A stretch of 7,754 nucleotides of DNA from Nitrospiraceae bacterium. GTDB lineage: Bacteria; Nitrospirota; Thermodesulfovibrionia; Thermodesulfovibrionales; UBA1546. The DNA lies in the NCBI GenBank assembly GCA_003535475.1, contig DOHC01000079.1, forward strand, positions 4,212 through 11,965, in the 5' to 3' direction. The notes under the pieces are model-generated. The model searched no databases and was not told the DNA's origin. It was given only the letters and a program-made list of their open reading frames with translations. Numbering within the stretch: the stretch's first letter is position 1; the number at the start of each line of letters is the position of its first letter. The position numbers and the translations under genes are program-made. Shown in pieces: positions 1 through 6,772 of the stretch.

Positions 1-767
<767 letters not shown>

Positions 768-771
768 TAGC

Positions 772-1182
772 TTGGAAAACAAATTAAGATTAGAGATAGT
801 CACCCCTCACGGTCTGATATACAGCGAAGAGGTAGATGAGGTTACTGCTCACGGAAGTGAGGGAGAATTCTGCGTGCTTCCGGGGCATGCGCCTTATGTT
901 ACAACACTCAAGATAGGTATGCTCATAGCAAAAACAGCCAAAGAATCCAAGTATTTTTTTGTTAACTGGGGATATGCAGAGATAGCGGCTGACAAAGTTC
1001 TGATTCTTGCTGACAGCGCAGAAAAATCTGAGGAGATAGATGTTGAGAGGGCAAAGGAGGCGATGAAGAGGGCTGAAGAGCGCATTAGAAAATGCGAGGA
1101 ATGCGATTTTCACCGCGCTGAGGCATCGCTTGAGAGGGCAGCCACAAGGATTCAGATTTCACAGATGAGGATTCCTAAATAG
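772..1182 (+). CDS. atpC: F1Fo ATP synthase subunit epsilon
   Basis: Epsilon is part of the central rotor stalk; it links gamma to the c-ring and can inhibit ATP hydrolysis. From the TTG at 772 the protein is 136 residues, typical for AtpC. Residues 1 to ~85 form the N-terminal beta-sandwich, with the recognisable LRLEIVTPHGLIYSEEVDEVTAHGSEGEFCVLPGHAPYV pattern (quoted in part: EIVTPHG, GSEGEFCVLPGHAP) and a later GYAEIAADKVLILAD strand pair. Residues ~88-136 are the charged helical hairpin (EEIDVERAKEAMKRAEERI, then RAEASLERAATRIQI). The TTG start is chosen from the SD at 756-763 with 8-nt spacing and because it puts the N-terminus where family members begin. It is the last gene of the ATP synthase operon, and its stop directly abuts the stop of the convergent methyltransferase gene. 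Confidence 0.95.
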   Translation: MENKLRLEIVTPHGLIYSEEVDEVTAHGSEGEFCVLPGHAPYVTTLKIGMLIAKTAKESKYFFVNWGYAEIAADKVLILADSAEKSEEIDVERAKEAMKRAEERIRKCEECDFHRAEASLERAATRIQISQMRIPK

Positions 1183-2040
1183 TTAAAGACGCTGTCTTAC
1201 CGCCTCATAAAGGCATACCGCTGCTGAGGCTGAGACATTAAGGCTTTCGGCTTTTCCAAGAATTGGAATCTTCAAAATCAAATCAGCTTTTTTCTTAATT
1301 TCATTACTCACGCCGTGAGCCTCGTTGCCGAACACAAAGGCAATTGGTTTTTTCAGCCCTGCGTCAAAGATTGATTTGTCTGAATCCAGCGCTGTTGCAA
1401 TGAGCATTATGCCGTTTGATTTCAGCCATTCAATAAATTTATCTGTGCCGGCATAAATTATCGGGACATTGAATATGCTTCCTGCAGTTGCCCTTATTGT
1501 TTTCTGCATAAAGGCATCGCATGTGCCTTTGAGGATTATCACTGCATCTGCGCCTGCGGCATCAGAAATCCTTATTATTGTCCCTAAGTTGCCGGGTTCC
1601 TGAACTCTGTCAACTGCCACGATTAATGGAGCTGATTTGAATTTAATTTCTTCAAGGGGTTCTATGTCATAAGATGCTATTGCGATAATCCCCTGAGGGG
1701 TCTCTGTGTCAGCGAGCTTGTTCATTATCTGTTCTGTGACCTCAAATATCTCATCTGTCTTTTTTGCAATCTCTCTTAATATCTTCTGCCTGTCTTTTTT
1801 TGTCCTGAATGAATCTGTGAAGAAGACAGTGTTTATTTTATTGCCTGATGCCAGCGCTGTCTCTACAAGATGCGGGCCTTCAATAATAAATGCGGCGTGT
1901 TTGTATTTGCTCCGCTTGTTTTTAATGTCCAACCCTTCTTTGATTTTGGGATTTGAGGAGCTTGTGATTTGAATGTGTTTCATGATTAATAAATTAACAG
2001 AAATCAGCATATTGATGCCACATAAAATACAGGGAGACAT
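1183..2040 (-). CDS. SpoU/TrmH-family RNA 2'-O-methyltransferase
   Basis: A SAM-dependent SPOUT methyltransferase that methylates a ribose 2'-OH in rRNA or tRNA; the exact target nucleotide cannot be read from sequence. In the 285-residue numbering, the N-terminal substrate-binding part resembles that of 23S rRNA enzymes (SSSNPKIK at 27-34, FIIEGPHLVETAL at 51-63). The knotted catalytic domain follows: motif 1 NLGTIIR at 151-157 with invariant Asn and Arg, motif 2 FGNEAHG at 237-243, motif 3 from IPILGKAESLNVS at 258-270 to CLYE at 276-279. All key residues are present. Start choice is uncertain. ATG at 2040 has a strong SD (GGAGG, 5-nt spacing) but adds about 19 residues not usual in the family. 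ATG at 1983 gives the standard 266-residue protein (MKHIQITSSSN) with little SD. Convergent with atpC, with zero gap. Confidence 0.92.
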   Translation of the reverse strand: MSPCILCGINMLISVNLLIMKHIQITSSSNPKIKEGLDIKNKRSKYKHAAFIIEGPHLVETALASGNKINTVFFTDSFRTKKDRQKILREIAKKTDEIFEVTEQIMNKLADTETPQGIIAIASYDIEPLEEIKFKSAPLIVAVDRVQEPGNLGTIIRISDAAGADAVIILKGTCDAFMQKTIRATAGSIFNVPIIYAGTDKFIEWLKSNGIMLIATALDSDKSIFDAGLKKPIAFVFGNEAHGVSNEIKKKADLILKIPILGKAESLNVSASAAVCLYEAVRQRL

Positions 2041-2065
2041 TCCTGCCTCCCGCAGCGCTGAATTG

Positions 2066-2074
2066 TGATATAAT
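2066..2074 (+). promoter_or_regulatory. Candidate extended -10 promoter for the MBL hydrolase transcript
   Basis: TGATATAAT matches the extended -10 consensus TGnTATAAT exactly. No good -35 lies 16-18 nt upstream (the region is CCTCCC-like), as is common for extended -10 promoters. Transcription would begin near 2080, about 73 nt before the GTG start of the hydrolase. It lies between divergently oriented genes. This is a motif match only. Confidence 0.45.
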
Positions 2075-2123
2075 TCTCATAGGAGGTCGGTTTAATCCTA
2101 TTTTATAAATATGAGGAGGATAC

Positions 2124-2156
2124 ATGCCGATGGCTCGTAGAGAGGAGGAGACGTGA
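2124..2156 (+). CDS. Possible ten-codon leader micro-ORF, coupled to the MBL hydrolase
   Basis: ATG at 2124 follows GAGGAGG (2113-2119) by 4 nt and opens a frame encoding MPMARREEET. Its TGA (2154-2156) overlaps the GTG start of the hydrolase (2153-2155) as GTGA, the classic geometry of translational coupling. The second SD-like run (GGAGGAG, 2144-2150) lies inside the micro-ORF and serves the hydrolase start. No family is recognisable, and the basic-acidic peptide has no hydrophobic part. In purine-rich DNA such an arrangement can arise by chance, so it is low confidence as a gene. Confidence 0.3.
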   Translation: MPMARREEET

Positions 2157-2854
2157 GGAAGGCAGTTTTTATCTTTTTAAGTTTTTTGTTCTTAATCCCT
2201 TTTGCTGTAAATGCAGAAATTAAGGAGGTGGAGGGTATGCTGAAAGATATTCACTGGCTCGGGCACGATACATTTAAGATTACAGGAGAGAAGGTAATCT
2301 ATACCGATCCTTTCAAGATCAAAAAGAAGGATAATGCAGATATCATCCTTATAACTCACGAGCATTACGACCATTGCTCGCCTGAGGATGTAAAGAAGAT
2401 TCAGAATGCCGATACTGTGATTGTTGCAACCGCAGACTGCGCAAAGAAGCTCTCAGGGAAAATAAAGATTGTTAAGCCCGGCGATAAGATTAATGTTGAG
2501 GGCATTGAGATTGAGGCAGTGCCGTCTTATAACACGAACAAGCAGTTCCATCAGAAAAATAGAGGTTGGGTCGGGTATATATTTAAGGTAAAGGGGCAGC
2601 GGATATATATAGCAGGAGACACTGACCATATTCCCGAGATGAAGGGGTTCAAAAATATAGACATTGCCTTGCTTCCGGTTTCAGGAACCTATGTAATGAC
2701 TGCTGATGAGGCTGTAAAGGCAGCTTTAGATATAAAGCCCAAGATTGCAATCCCGATGCATTACGGTTCAATAGTCGGAGATAAGAATGATGCCAAGAAG
2801 TTTGCAGACGGGCTCAAGGGGAAGATCGAAGCGGTGATATTACAAGAAGAATAG
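2153..2854 (+). CDS. MBL-fold metal-dependent hydrolase (UlaG/COG2220 type) with N-terminal signal peptide
   Basis: Metallo-beta-lactamase-fold hydrolase; the substrate is unknown. From GTG 2153 it is 233 residues. Residues 1-21 look like a Sec signal peptide: basic MRK, hydrophobic AVFIFLSFLFLIPFA, then VNA before Glu22. The hydrolase domain starts at LKDIHWLGHDTFKI (30-43). Metal ligands are visible: THEHYDH gives His69, His71, Asp73 and His74; AGDTD gives Asp156; PMHYG gives His203. NKQFHQKNRGWVGYIF (129-144) matches the segment in this family that contributes a further active-site His. Close relatives are usually cytoplasmic and begin near residue 29-30, so the signal peptide is an addition. 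A perfect SD (TAAGGAGG, to 2228) precedes an in-frame ATG at 2237 (Met29), so a second, cytoplasmic product of about 205 residues is possible. It is not obviously in an operon with nth, from which a palindromic repeat separates it. Confidence 0.9.
   Translation: MRKAVFIFLSFLFLIPFAVNAEIKEVEGMLKDIHWLGHDTFKITGEKVIYTDPFKIKKKDNADIILITHEHYDHCSPEDVKKIQNADTVIVATADCAKKLSGKIKIVKPGDKINVEGIEIEAVPSYNTNKQFHQKNRGWVGYIFKVKGQRIYIAGDTDHIPEMKGFKNIDIALLPVSGTYVMTADEAVKAALDIKPKIAIPMHYGSIVGDKNDAKKFADGLKGKIEAVILQEE
2221..2239 (+). promoter_or_regulatory. Internal ribosome binding site and second start in the MBL hydrolase
   Basis: TAAGGAGG (2221-2228) is complementary to the 16S anti-SD and lies 8 nt before an in-frame ATG at 2237-2239. 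That ATG is Met29, directly after the predicted signal peptide cleavage site and one residue before the conserved hydrolase domain. It is a better initiation signal than most in this window. The same bases also encode residues I23-K-E-V-E-G, so coincidence is possible. Confidence 0.5.
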
Positions 2855-2930
2855 CAGCAAGTAGTTAGTAGTAAGCAGCAAAGGGAAAGATAAAAATCCC
2901 TTAACTGCCAACTGCCGGCTACTGACTGCT
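2853..2930 (+). repeat. Imperfect palindrome made of heptamers, REP/MITE-like
   Basis: Two 34-nt arms (2853-2886 and 2897-2930) are inverted copies that match at 24 of 34 positions, around a 10-nt A-rich loop (2887-2896). Each arm is four 7-mers plus a 6-base core. The left arm reads agcagca/agtagtt/agtagta/agcagca then AAGGGA. The right arm reads TCCCTT then aactgcc/aactgcc/ggctact/gactgct. The innermost six base pairs are perfect. The left edge starts within the TAG stop of the hydrolase gene, and a TTTTT run (2930-2934) follows the right arm, so the transcript could fold and perhaps terminate. No protein is encoded. It looks like a dispersed palindromic repeat, but only one copy is in the window. 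Confidence 0.7.
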
Positions 2931-2945
2931 TTTTGTAAATAATAA

Positions 2946-3581
2946 ATGCCTGACGCTAAAAAGATAACAGCCATTTTGCTGAAGAAATATCCCAACCCGA
3001 GGACAGCTCTCAATTTTTCAAATCCACTTGAACTGCTCGTTGCGACCATTCTCTCGGCGCAATGCACTGACGTAAGGGTGAACGAAGCTACGAAGAAGCT
3101 TTTCAAAAAATACAAAAACGTGAAAAATTACGCCGGCGCTGACTCGAATGCTTTTGAGAATGAGATAAGGTCAACGGGATTTTATAAAAACAAGGCTAAG
3201 ATGATCATAGGCTGCTGCCAGAAACTTATAAAGGAATTTAATGGCAGAGTGCCGTCAACCATGGAAGAGCTTACAACCCTTCCGGGAGTCGGAAGGAAAA
3301 CGGCCAATGTTATTATGGGAAGCGCTTTTGGGAAGCAGGCGATTGCTGTTGATACCCATGTATTAAGAGTTTCCAACAGGCTTGGCATTGCACATTCCGA
3401 GAATCCTGATAAAGTGGAAGAAGAACTTATGCGGCAGATACCGGATAACAGATGGACGGCATTTAATCTCGCCATGATACTTCACGGAAGAGAAACCTGC
3501 ACTGCAAGAAAGCCAAGGTGCGGTGCATGTGTTCTTTATGATGAATGTGGATGGCCTGAGAAGGATAAGGAGAGAATTTAG
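2946..3581 (+). CDS. nth: Endonuclease III, DNA glycosylase/AP lyase
   Basis: Base-excision-repair enzyme that removes oxidised pyrimidines and cleaves the abasic strand. Its 211 residues match the family length. Order of landmarks: N-terminal helical part with NPLELLVATILSAQCTD (26-42), helix-hairpin-helix LPGVGRKTA (112-120) with catalytic Lys118, catalytic Asp136 in AVDTHV, and the C-terminal [4Fe-4S] loop with Cys185, Cys192, Cys195 and Cys201 in the standard C-x6-C-x2-C-x5-C spacing. All key residues are present. The ATG at 2946 has no clear SD. The palindromic repeat ends 15 nt upstream, and the bases between are AT-rich, so translation may be weak or depend on an unstructured leader. 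The stop TAG is immediately followed by the birA ATG, which suggests a two-gene operon. Confidence 0.97.
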   Translation: MPDAKKITAILLKKYPNPRTALNFSNPLELLVATILSAQCTDVRVNEATKKLFKKYKNVKNYAGADSNAFENEIRSTGFYKNKAKMIIGCCQKLIKEFNGRVPSTMEELTTLPGVGRKTANVIMGSAFGKQAIAVDTHVLRVSNRLGIAHSENPDKVEEELMRQIPDNRWTAFNLAMILHGRETCTARKPRCGACVLYDECGWPEKDKERI

Positions 3582-4592
3582 ATGTTTGACAGGATAATCA
3601 GGATGTTTAAGGAAAAGAATGATTTTCTTTCAGGAGAAGATATGAGCAGGACTCTTGGCATTACGAGAGCGGCAGTCTGGAAAAAGATAAAGGCATTAAG
3701 AGACAAGGGCTATGTGATTGAGGGTTCCACGGCAAAGGGCTACAGACTTATAAAAACTCCTGAATTTTCAGTTGAAGAACTGAAAATTCTCGTCGAAGGT
3801 GACTTCGGGAAAGAAATAATTTTTCATGAAAGCCTTGATTCTACCAATACACTTGCAATGGAGCTTGCAGAAAAAGGAGTTCCTCACGGGACAGTTGTAA
3901 TCGCTGACAGGCAGTTAAAAGGCAGGGGAAGGCTCGGAAGGACTTGGTTCTCGCCTCCAAAGGGCAATATTTATATGAGCGTAATTGTCAGGCCTGAGAT
4001 CGAACCTAAGGATGCGACCCTTCTTACAATAATGAGCGCAGTATCATGCGCCAGAGCTGTAAGGAATTCAACTCGGAACGAGTCCTTTCCGACAGGTCTT
4101 GAAGTGAATATAAAATGGCCCAATGACCTGATGGTATCCGAAAGAAAATTAGGCGGCATACTCACAGAGATGAAATCCGATCACGACAGGATTGTTTTTG
4201 CTGTTATCGGTATCGGCATAAATGTTAATGCAAGCCTTGATGCGTTTCCGTCTGATGTCCGCGCTGTTGCAGCATCGGTAATAGAAGAACTGAGAAAAGG
4301 GAAGGGCATCAAAGGTGATTCCCCGGAAATATCAAGGACATTAATTATCGCCGCGATACTGAATGAATTAGAAAGATGGTTTAAGGTTTTGATTAAAGGC
4401 GGCAGAATTCAATTAATTAACGAATGGAAAAAACTTTCATCAACTCTTGGAAGGAAGGTTAAGGTTGTTTCCGGAAAAGATACGTTCTCGGGAATCGCAG
4501 AAGATATAGATGACGAGGGGATGCTTATATTGAGGCTGCCGTCAGGCGGGCTGAAGAAGATAAGCGCAGGCGATGTAATTATGCTGAGGTGA
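3582..4592 (+). CDS. birA: Bifunctional biotin-[acetyl-CoA-carboxylase] ligase / biotin operon repressor
   Basis: Activates biotin to biotinyl-5'-AMP and attaches it to carboxylase carrier proteins; forms with an HTH domain can also repress biotin genes. The 336-residue protein has a winged-helix N-terminus (1 to ~58; LSGEDMSRTLGITRAAVWK then a YVIEG...GYRL wing). The ligase core has SLDSTN (84-89), the biotinyl-AMP loop GRGRLGRTW (114-122), KWPNDLM (178-184) and KLGGIL (189-194). A C-terminal SH3-like cap lies around 285-336 (LGRKVKVVSG, SGIAEDIDDEGMLIL). The HTH makes this a class II, potentially regulatory BirA. It starts directly after the nth stop (TAGATG), with TAAGGAG (3566-3572) 9 nt upstream inside nth, so the two are probably co-translated. 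Slightly longer than E. coli BirA because of small charged insertions near 161-175 and 236-250. No biotin genes or operator are visible nearby. Confidence 0.96.
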   Translation: MFDRIIRMFKEKNDFLSGEDMSRTLGITRAAVWKKIKALRDKGYVIEGSTAKGYRLIKTPEFSVEELKILVEGDFGKEIIFHESLDSTNTLAMELAEKGVPHGTVVIADRQLKGRGRLGRTWFSPPKGNIYMSVIVRPEIEPKDATLLTIMSAVSCARAVRNSTRNESFPTGLEVNIKWPNDLMVSERKLGGILTEMKSDHDRIVFAVIGIGINVNASLDAFPSDVRAVAASVIEELRKGKGIKGDSPEISRTLIIAAILNELERWFKVLIKGGRIQLINEWKKLSSTLGRKVKVVSGKDTFSGIAEDIDDEGMLILRLPSGGLKKISAGDVIMLR

Positions 4593-4761
4593 AGAATTTA
4601 GATTTGGTATCCACATCCTTAACGAATATCCAATCCTGTTCTTTGTTACATCTGTTATTTCACAGAAAGTTCTATTGTTGCTTCAAGCCAGCAATTATCC
4701 GTTTTTGACTTTGTCTGAAGGATTGTGTTAAAAAATATAAAAGAAAATCAGGACTAAAATC
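4593..4761 (+). other. Gene-free interval between birA and lysA
   Basis: This 169-bp stretch holds no supported coding frame. The only signal I can support is the candidate lysA promoter at 4705-4734. I looked for a lysine riboswitch and a BirA-type operator and saw neither. No strong GC-rich terminator hairpin follows birA. Confidence 0.6.
4705..4734 (+). promoter_or_regulatory. Candidate sigma-70-type promoter for lysA
   Basis: TTGACT (4705-4710, five of six with TTGACA) and TAAAAA (4729-4734, four of six with TATAAT) are separated by 18 nt, with a TGn extension at 4726-4728. Transcription would start near 4741, giving a leader of about 20 nt before the lysA ATG at 4762, with AGGA (4750-4753) as a modest SD. 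Motif-level evidence only. Confidence 0.4.
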
Positions 4762-6018
4762 ATGCATTTTTTTAAATATAAGAGGAGCGAACTGTTTGCA
4801 GAAGACGTGCCTGTAAAGAGGCTTGCGGAGAGATATGGAACGCCTCTTTATATCTACAGCTATAAAACGCTTCTCAGGCATTTCAAGGCTTATGAAAACG
4901 CATTTAACGGCTATCCGCATATAATCTGTTTTGCGCTTAAGTCAAATTCAAATCCGTCTATTTTGAGGCTCTTTGCAAAAAACGGCGGAGGCGCTGATAT
5001 TGTTTCAGGCGGGGAGTTATACGCAGCTTTAAATGCAGGCATACCTCCGAAAAAGATTGTATATGCAGGAGTCGGGAAAACAGATGAAGAGATAAGGTTT
5101 GCGCTAAAATCAAAAATACTTATGTTTAATGTAGAGTCTGAAGATGAGCTTAAGGCAATAAACAGCATTGCAGGCGGGATGAAGACAAAGGCGCCTGTTG
5201 GATTGAGGATTAATCCTGATATTGACCCTGAAACTCATCCTTATATTTCCACAGGGCTCAGAAAACATAAATTCGGCATACCGATTGACAATGCAGTTGA
5301 ACATTACAGAACTGCAAACAGGCTTAAAAATATTTCCGTTATCGGCATTCACAAGCACATAGGTTCTCAGATTACAAAGGTGTCTCCGTTTGTTGATGCG
5401 CTCAAAAGGATTCTGGTTCTTGTCGACGAACTCAGCGCTCAGGGAGTGAATATCAAATGCCTTGATATTGGAGGCGGGCTTGGCATTTCGTATAAGGATG
5501 AAGAACCGCCTGTGCCTTCAGACCTTGCAAGGAACCTTCTGCCTTTGCTTAAGGGAAGAAAGATGACATTGATAATGGAGCCGGGCAGGTCTATAGTCGG
5601 CAATGCAGGAATACTTGTTACAAAGACCCTCTATCTTAAGCAGGGCTTTGAAAAGGATTTTGTGATAGTGGATGCAGGGATGAATGACCTGCTCAGGCCT
5701 TCGCTTTATGGCGCCTATCACCGAATTCTGCCTGTGGGAAGAAGGAGGAGAAGCGGAATATTTGCCGATGTTGTGGGTCCGATATGCGAGTCAGGAGATT
5801 TTATTGTCAAAGAAAGGGAAATGCCGGCAGTAAAGCAGGGGGAATATCTTGCTGTAATGGGAGCCGGAGCATACGGTTTTTCGATGAGTTCAAATTATAA
5901 CAGCAGGCCAAGACCTGCAGAAGTAATGGTTAAAGGTAAGGAGCATTTTTTAATAAGGGAAAGGGAAACTTATAAAGATATATTGAGAAATGTGCGGATT
6001 CCTAAGTTTTTAAAGTAA
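4762..6018 (+). CDS. lysA: Diaminopimelate decarboxylase
   Basis: PLP enzyme for the last step of lysine synthesis, meso-diaminopimelate to L-lysine plus CO2, in the cytoplasm. The 418 residues fit LysA. The alanine-racemase-like TIM barrel carries the PLP lysine Lys60 in FALKSNSN (58-64), ADIVSGGEL (78-86), HKHIGSQI (197-204), the phosphate-binding GGGLGISY (237-244) and EPGRSIVGN (273-281). The beta domain holds the catalytic Cys342 in GPICESGD and the C-terminal GAYGFSMSSNYNSRPRPAE (368-386) with the PLP-contacting Tyr. The N-terminus (ELFAEDVPVKRLAERYGTPLY) is family-typical, which supports the ATG at 4762. It stands alone here: no dapF, dapA or dapB follows, and the next gene is convergent. 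Expression probably relies on the promoter at 4705-4734. Confidence 0.97.
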   Translation: MHFFKYKRSELFAEDVPVKRLAERYGTPLYIYSYKTLLRHFKAYENAFNGYPHIICFALKSNSNPSILRLFAKNGGGADIVSGGELYAALNAGIPPKKIVYAGVGKTDEEIRFALKSKILMFNVESEDELKAINSIAGGMKTKAPVGLRINPDIDPETHPYISTGLRKHKFGIPIDNAVEHYRTANRLKNISVIGIHKHIGSQITKVSPFVDALKRILVLVDELSAQGVNIKCLDIGGGLGISYKDEEPPVPSDLARNLLPLLKGRKMTLIMEPGRSIVGNAGILVTKTLYLKQGFEKDFVIVDAGMNDLLRPSLYGAYHRILPVGRRRRSGIFADVVGPICESGDFIVKEREMPAVKQGEYLAVMGAGAYGFSMSSNYNSRPRPAEVMVKGKEHFLIRERETYKDILRNVRIPKFLK

Positions 6019-6100
6019 AGCTTCTTCACTGTTGCCGAATAACCTTTGAGCGATATTAGTCGACCTATTAAGGGCTATATTAATTAAATATCCTATTTTC

Positions 6101-6169
6101 GTCATTCCCGCGAAAGCGGGAATCCAGAGACATACAAAATACTGGATTCCGCATCAAGTGCGGAATGAC
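6101..6169 (+). repeat. dRS3-like double-hairpin dispersed repeat
   Basis: Hairpin 1 is ATTCCCGC-GAAA-GCGGGAAT (6104-6123), matching the 20-bp ATTCCC-N8-GGGAAT pattern described as dRS3 in Neisseria and seen in many other genomes. Hairpin 2 is ATTCCGCA-TCAAG-TGCGGAAT (6146-6166). The outer arms GTCATTCC (6101-6108) and GGAATGAC (6162-6169) are also complementary, as are GGAATCCAG (6119-6127) and CTGGATTCC (6142-6150), so the whole unit is an inverted repeat that can fold as one long stem or two hairpins. It lies between the convergent lysA and cyclo-ligase genes. Neither strand has a T-run just after the hairpins, so it is not a standard intrinsic terminator. Confidence 0.8.
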
Positions 6170-6184
6170 AAAAGCAAAAAGACC

Positions 6185-6772
6185 TCATTCCCCTTTACAC
6201 TCAATAACTCTCATGTCTGTAACAATCTTGGTGACTTTTACATCGTGCGGTTCTGAAGGTATTTTCTCAACAAGCTGCTCTTCATATGTAGGAGCGATTA
6301 TAGAGATTTTATTTTTTATCCCTGCAAGGAGCCTGTCATAAAATCCTGCGCCGTAGCCGAGCCTGCTGCCTGAAACATCAAAGGCTGCGCCCGGAATGAT
6401 GATGAGGTCAAGATCATCAAGCCTTGTTAATCTTTCCTCTGATACGGATGGTTCTAAAATACCCATATAACCCTGAACAAGTTCATTCATATTTTTTATT
6501 TCATAGAGCTTTAATTTCTTATTTTCTTTATCAACCTTTGGCAGCACAACCCGTTTCCCCTGATTGAGCGAAGTTTTAATCATTTCCGTTGTATCTGCTT
6601 CACTTCTGAAAGAGGCATAAAAAAGTATAGTTTTTGCATCTGTGAATTCAGGGAGCCTGATTATGCGCTGTCTTATTGCGTCATCTTTTTCTTTTTTGAT
6701 ATTTTCTGGAATGGCGCATCTTCTAAGAAGGGTTTCCTGTCTTAATGTTTTTTTATCGCTGTTTTTTCTCAT
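6185..6772 (-). CDS. fau: 5-formyltetrahydrofolate cyclo-ligase
   Basis: ATP-dependent enzyme that converts 5-formyl-THF to 5,10-methenyl-THF, returning the stored folate to C1 metabolism. The 195 residues match the YgfA/MTHFS family. Visible in order: basic N-terminal helix KKTLRQETLLRR (7-18), ILFYASFRSEADT (49-61) with the substrate-contacting Glu, VVLPKV (75-80), GILEP (104-108), DLIIIPGAAFD (122-132), the phosphate-binding GYGAGFYDRLL (139-149), and PHDVKVTKIVTD (175-186). The ATG at 6772 lies inside the 3' end of the upstream cooC-like gene, a 20-nt overlap, so translation is probably coupled; GAAGG sits 8 nt before it. With the 6S-like RNA at the right edge, this recalls the ssrS-ygfA locus of proteobacteria, here with cooC inserted. 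Confidence 0.95.
   Translation of the reverse strand: MRKNSDKKTLRQETLLRRCAIPENIKKEKDDAIRQRIIRLPEFTDAKTILFYASFRSEADTTEMIKTSLNQGKRVVLPKVDKENKKLKLYEIKNMNELVQGYMGILEPSVSEERLTRLDDLDLIIIPGAAFDVSGSRLGYGAGFYDRLLAGIKNKISIIAPTYEEQLVEKIPSEPHDVKVTKIVTDMRVIECKGE

Noticed and set aside
2881..2934. Simple intrinsic terminator formed by AAGGGA/TCCCTT
   Set aside because: No T-run follows the inner stem, and the pairing extends through heptamer arms on both sides, so a palindromic repeat describes it better. Weak termination at the TTTTT (2930-2934) remains possible.
4593..4761. Lysine riboswitch or BirA operator upstream of lysA
   Set aside because: The interval is too short and lacks both the conserved lysine-riboswitch core and a long TGTAAAC-type dyad.
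6071..6100. AU-rich hairpin (AGG..ATATT / AATATCCT) followed by ATTTTC, as a lysA terminator
   Set aside because: The stem is weak, needs a 3-nt bulge, and the T-run is only four bases; it is too poor to call.
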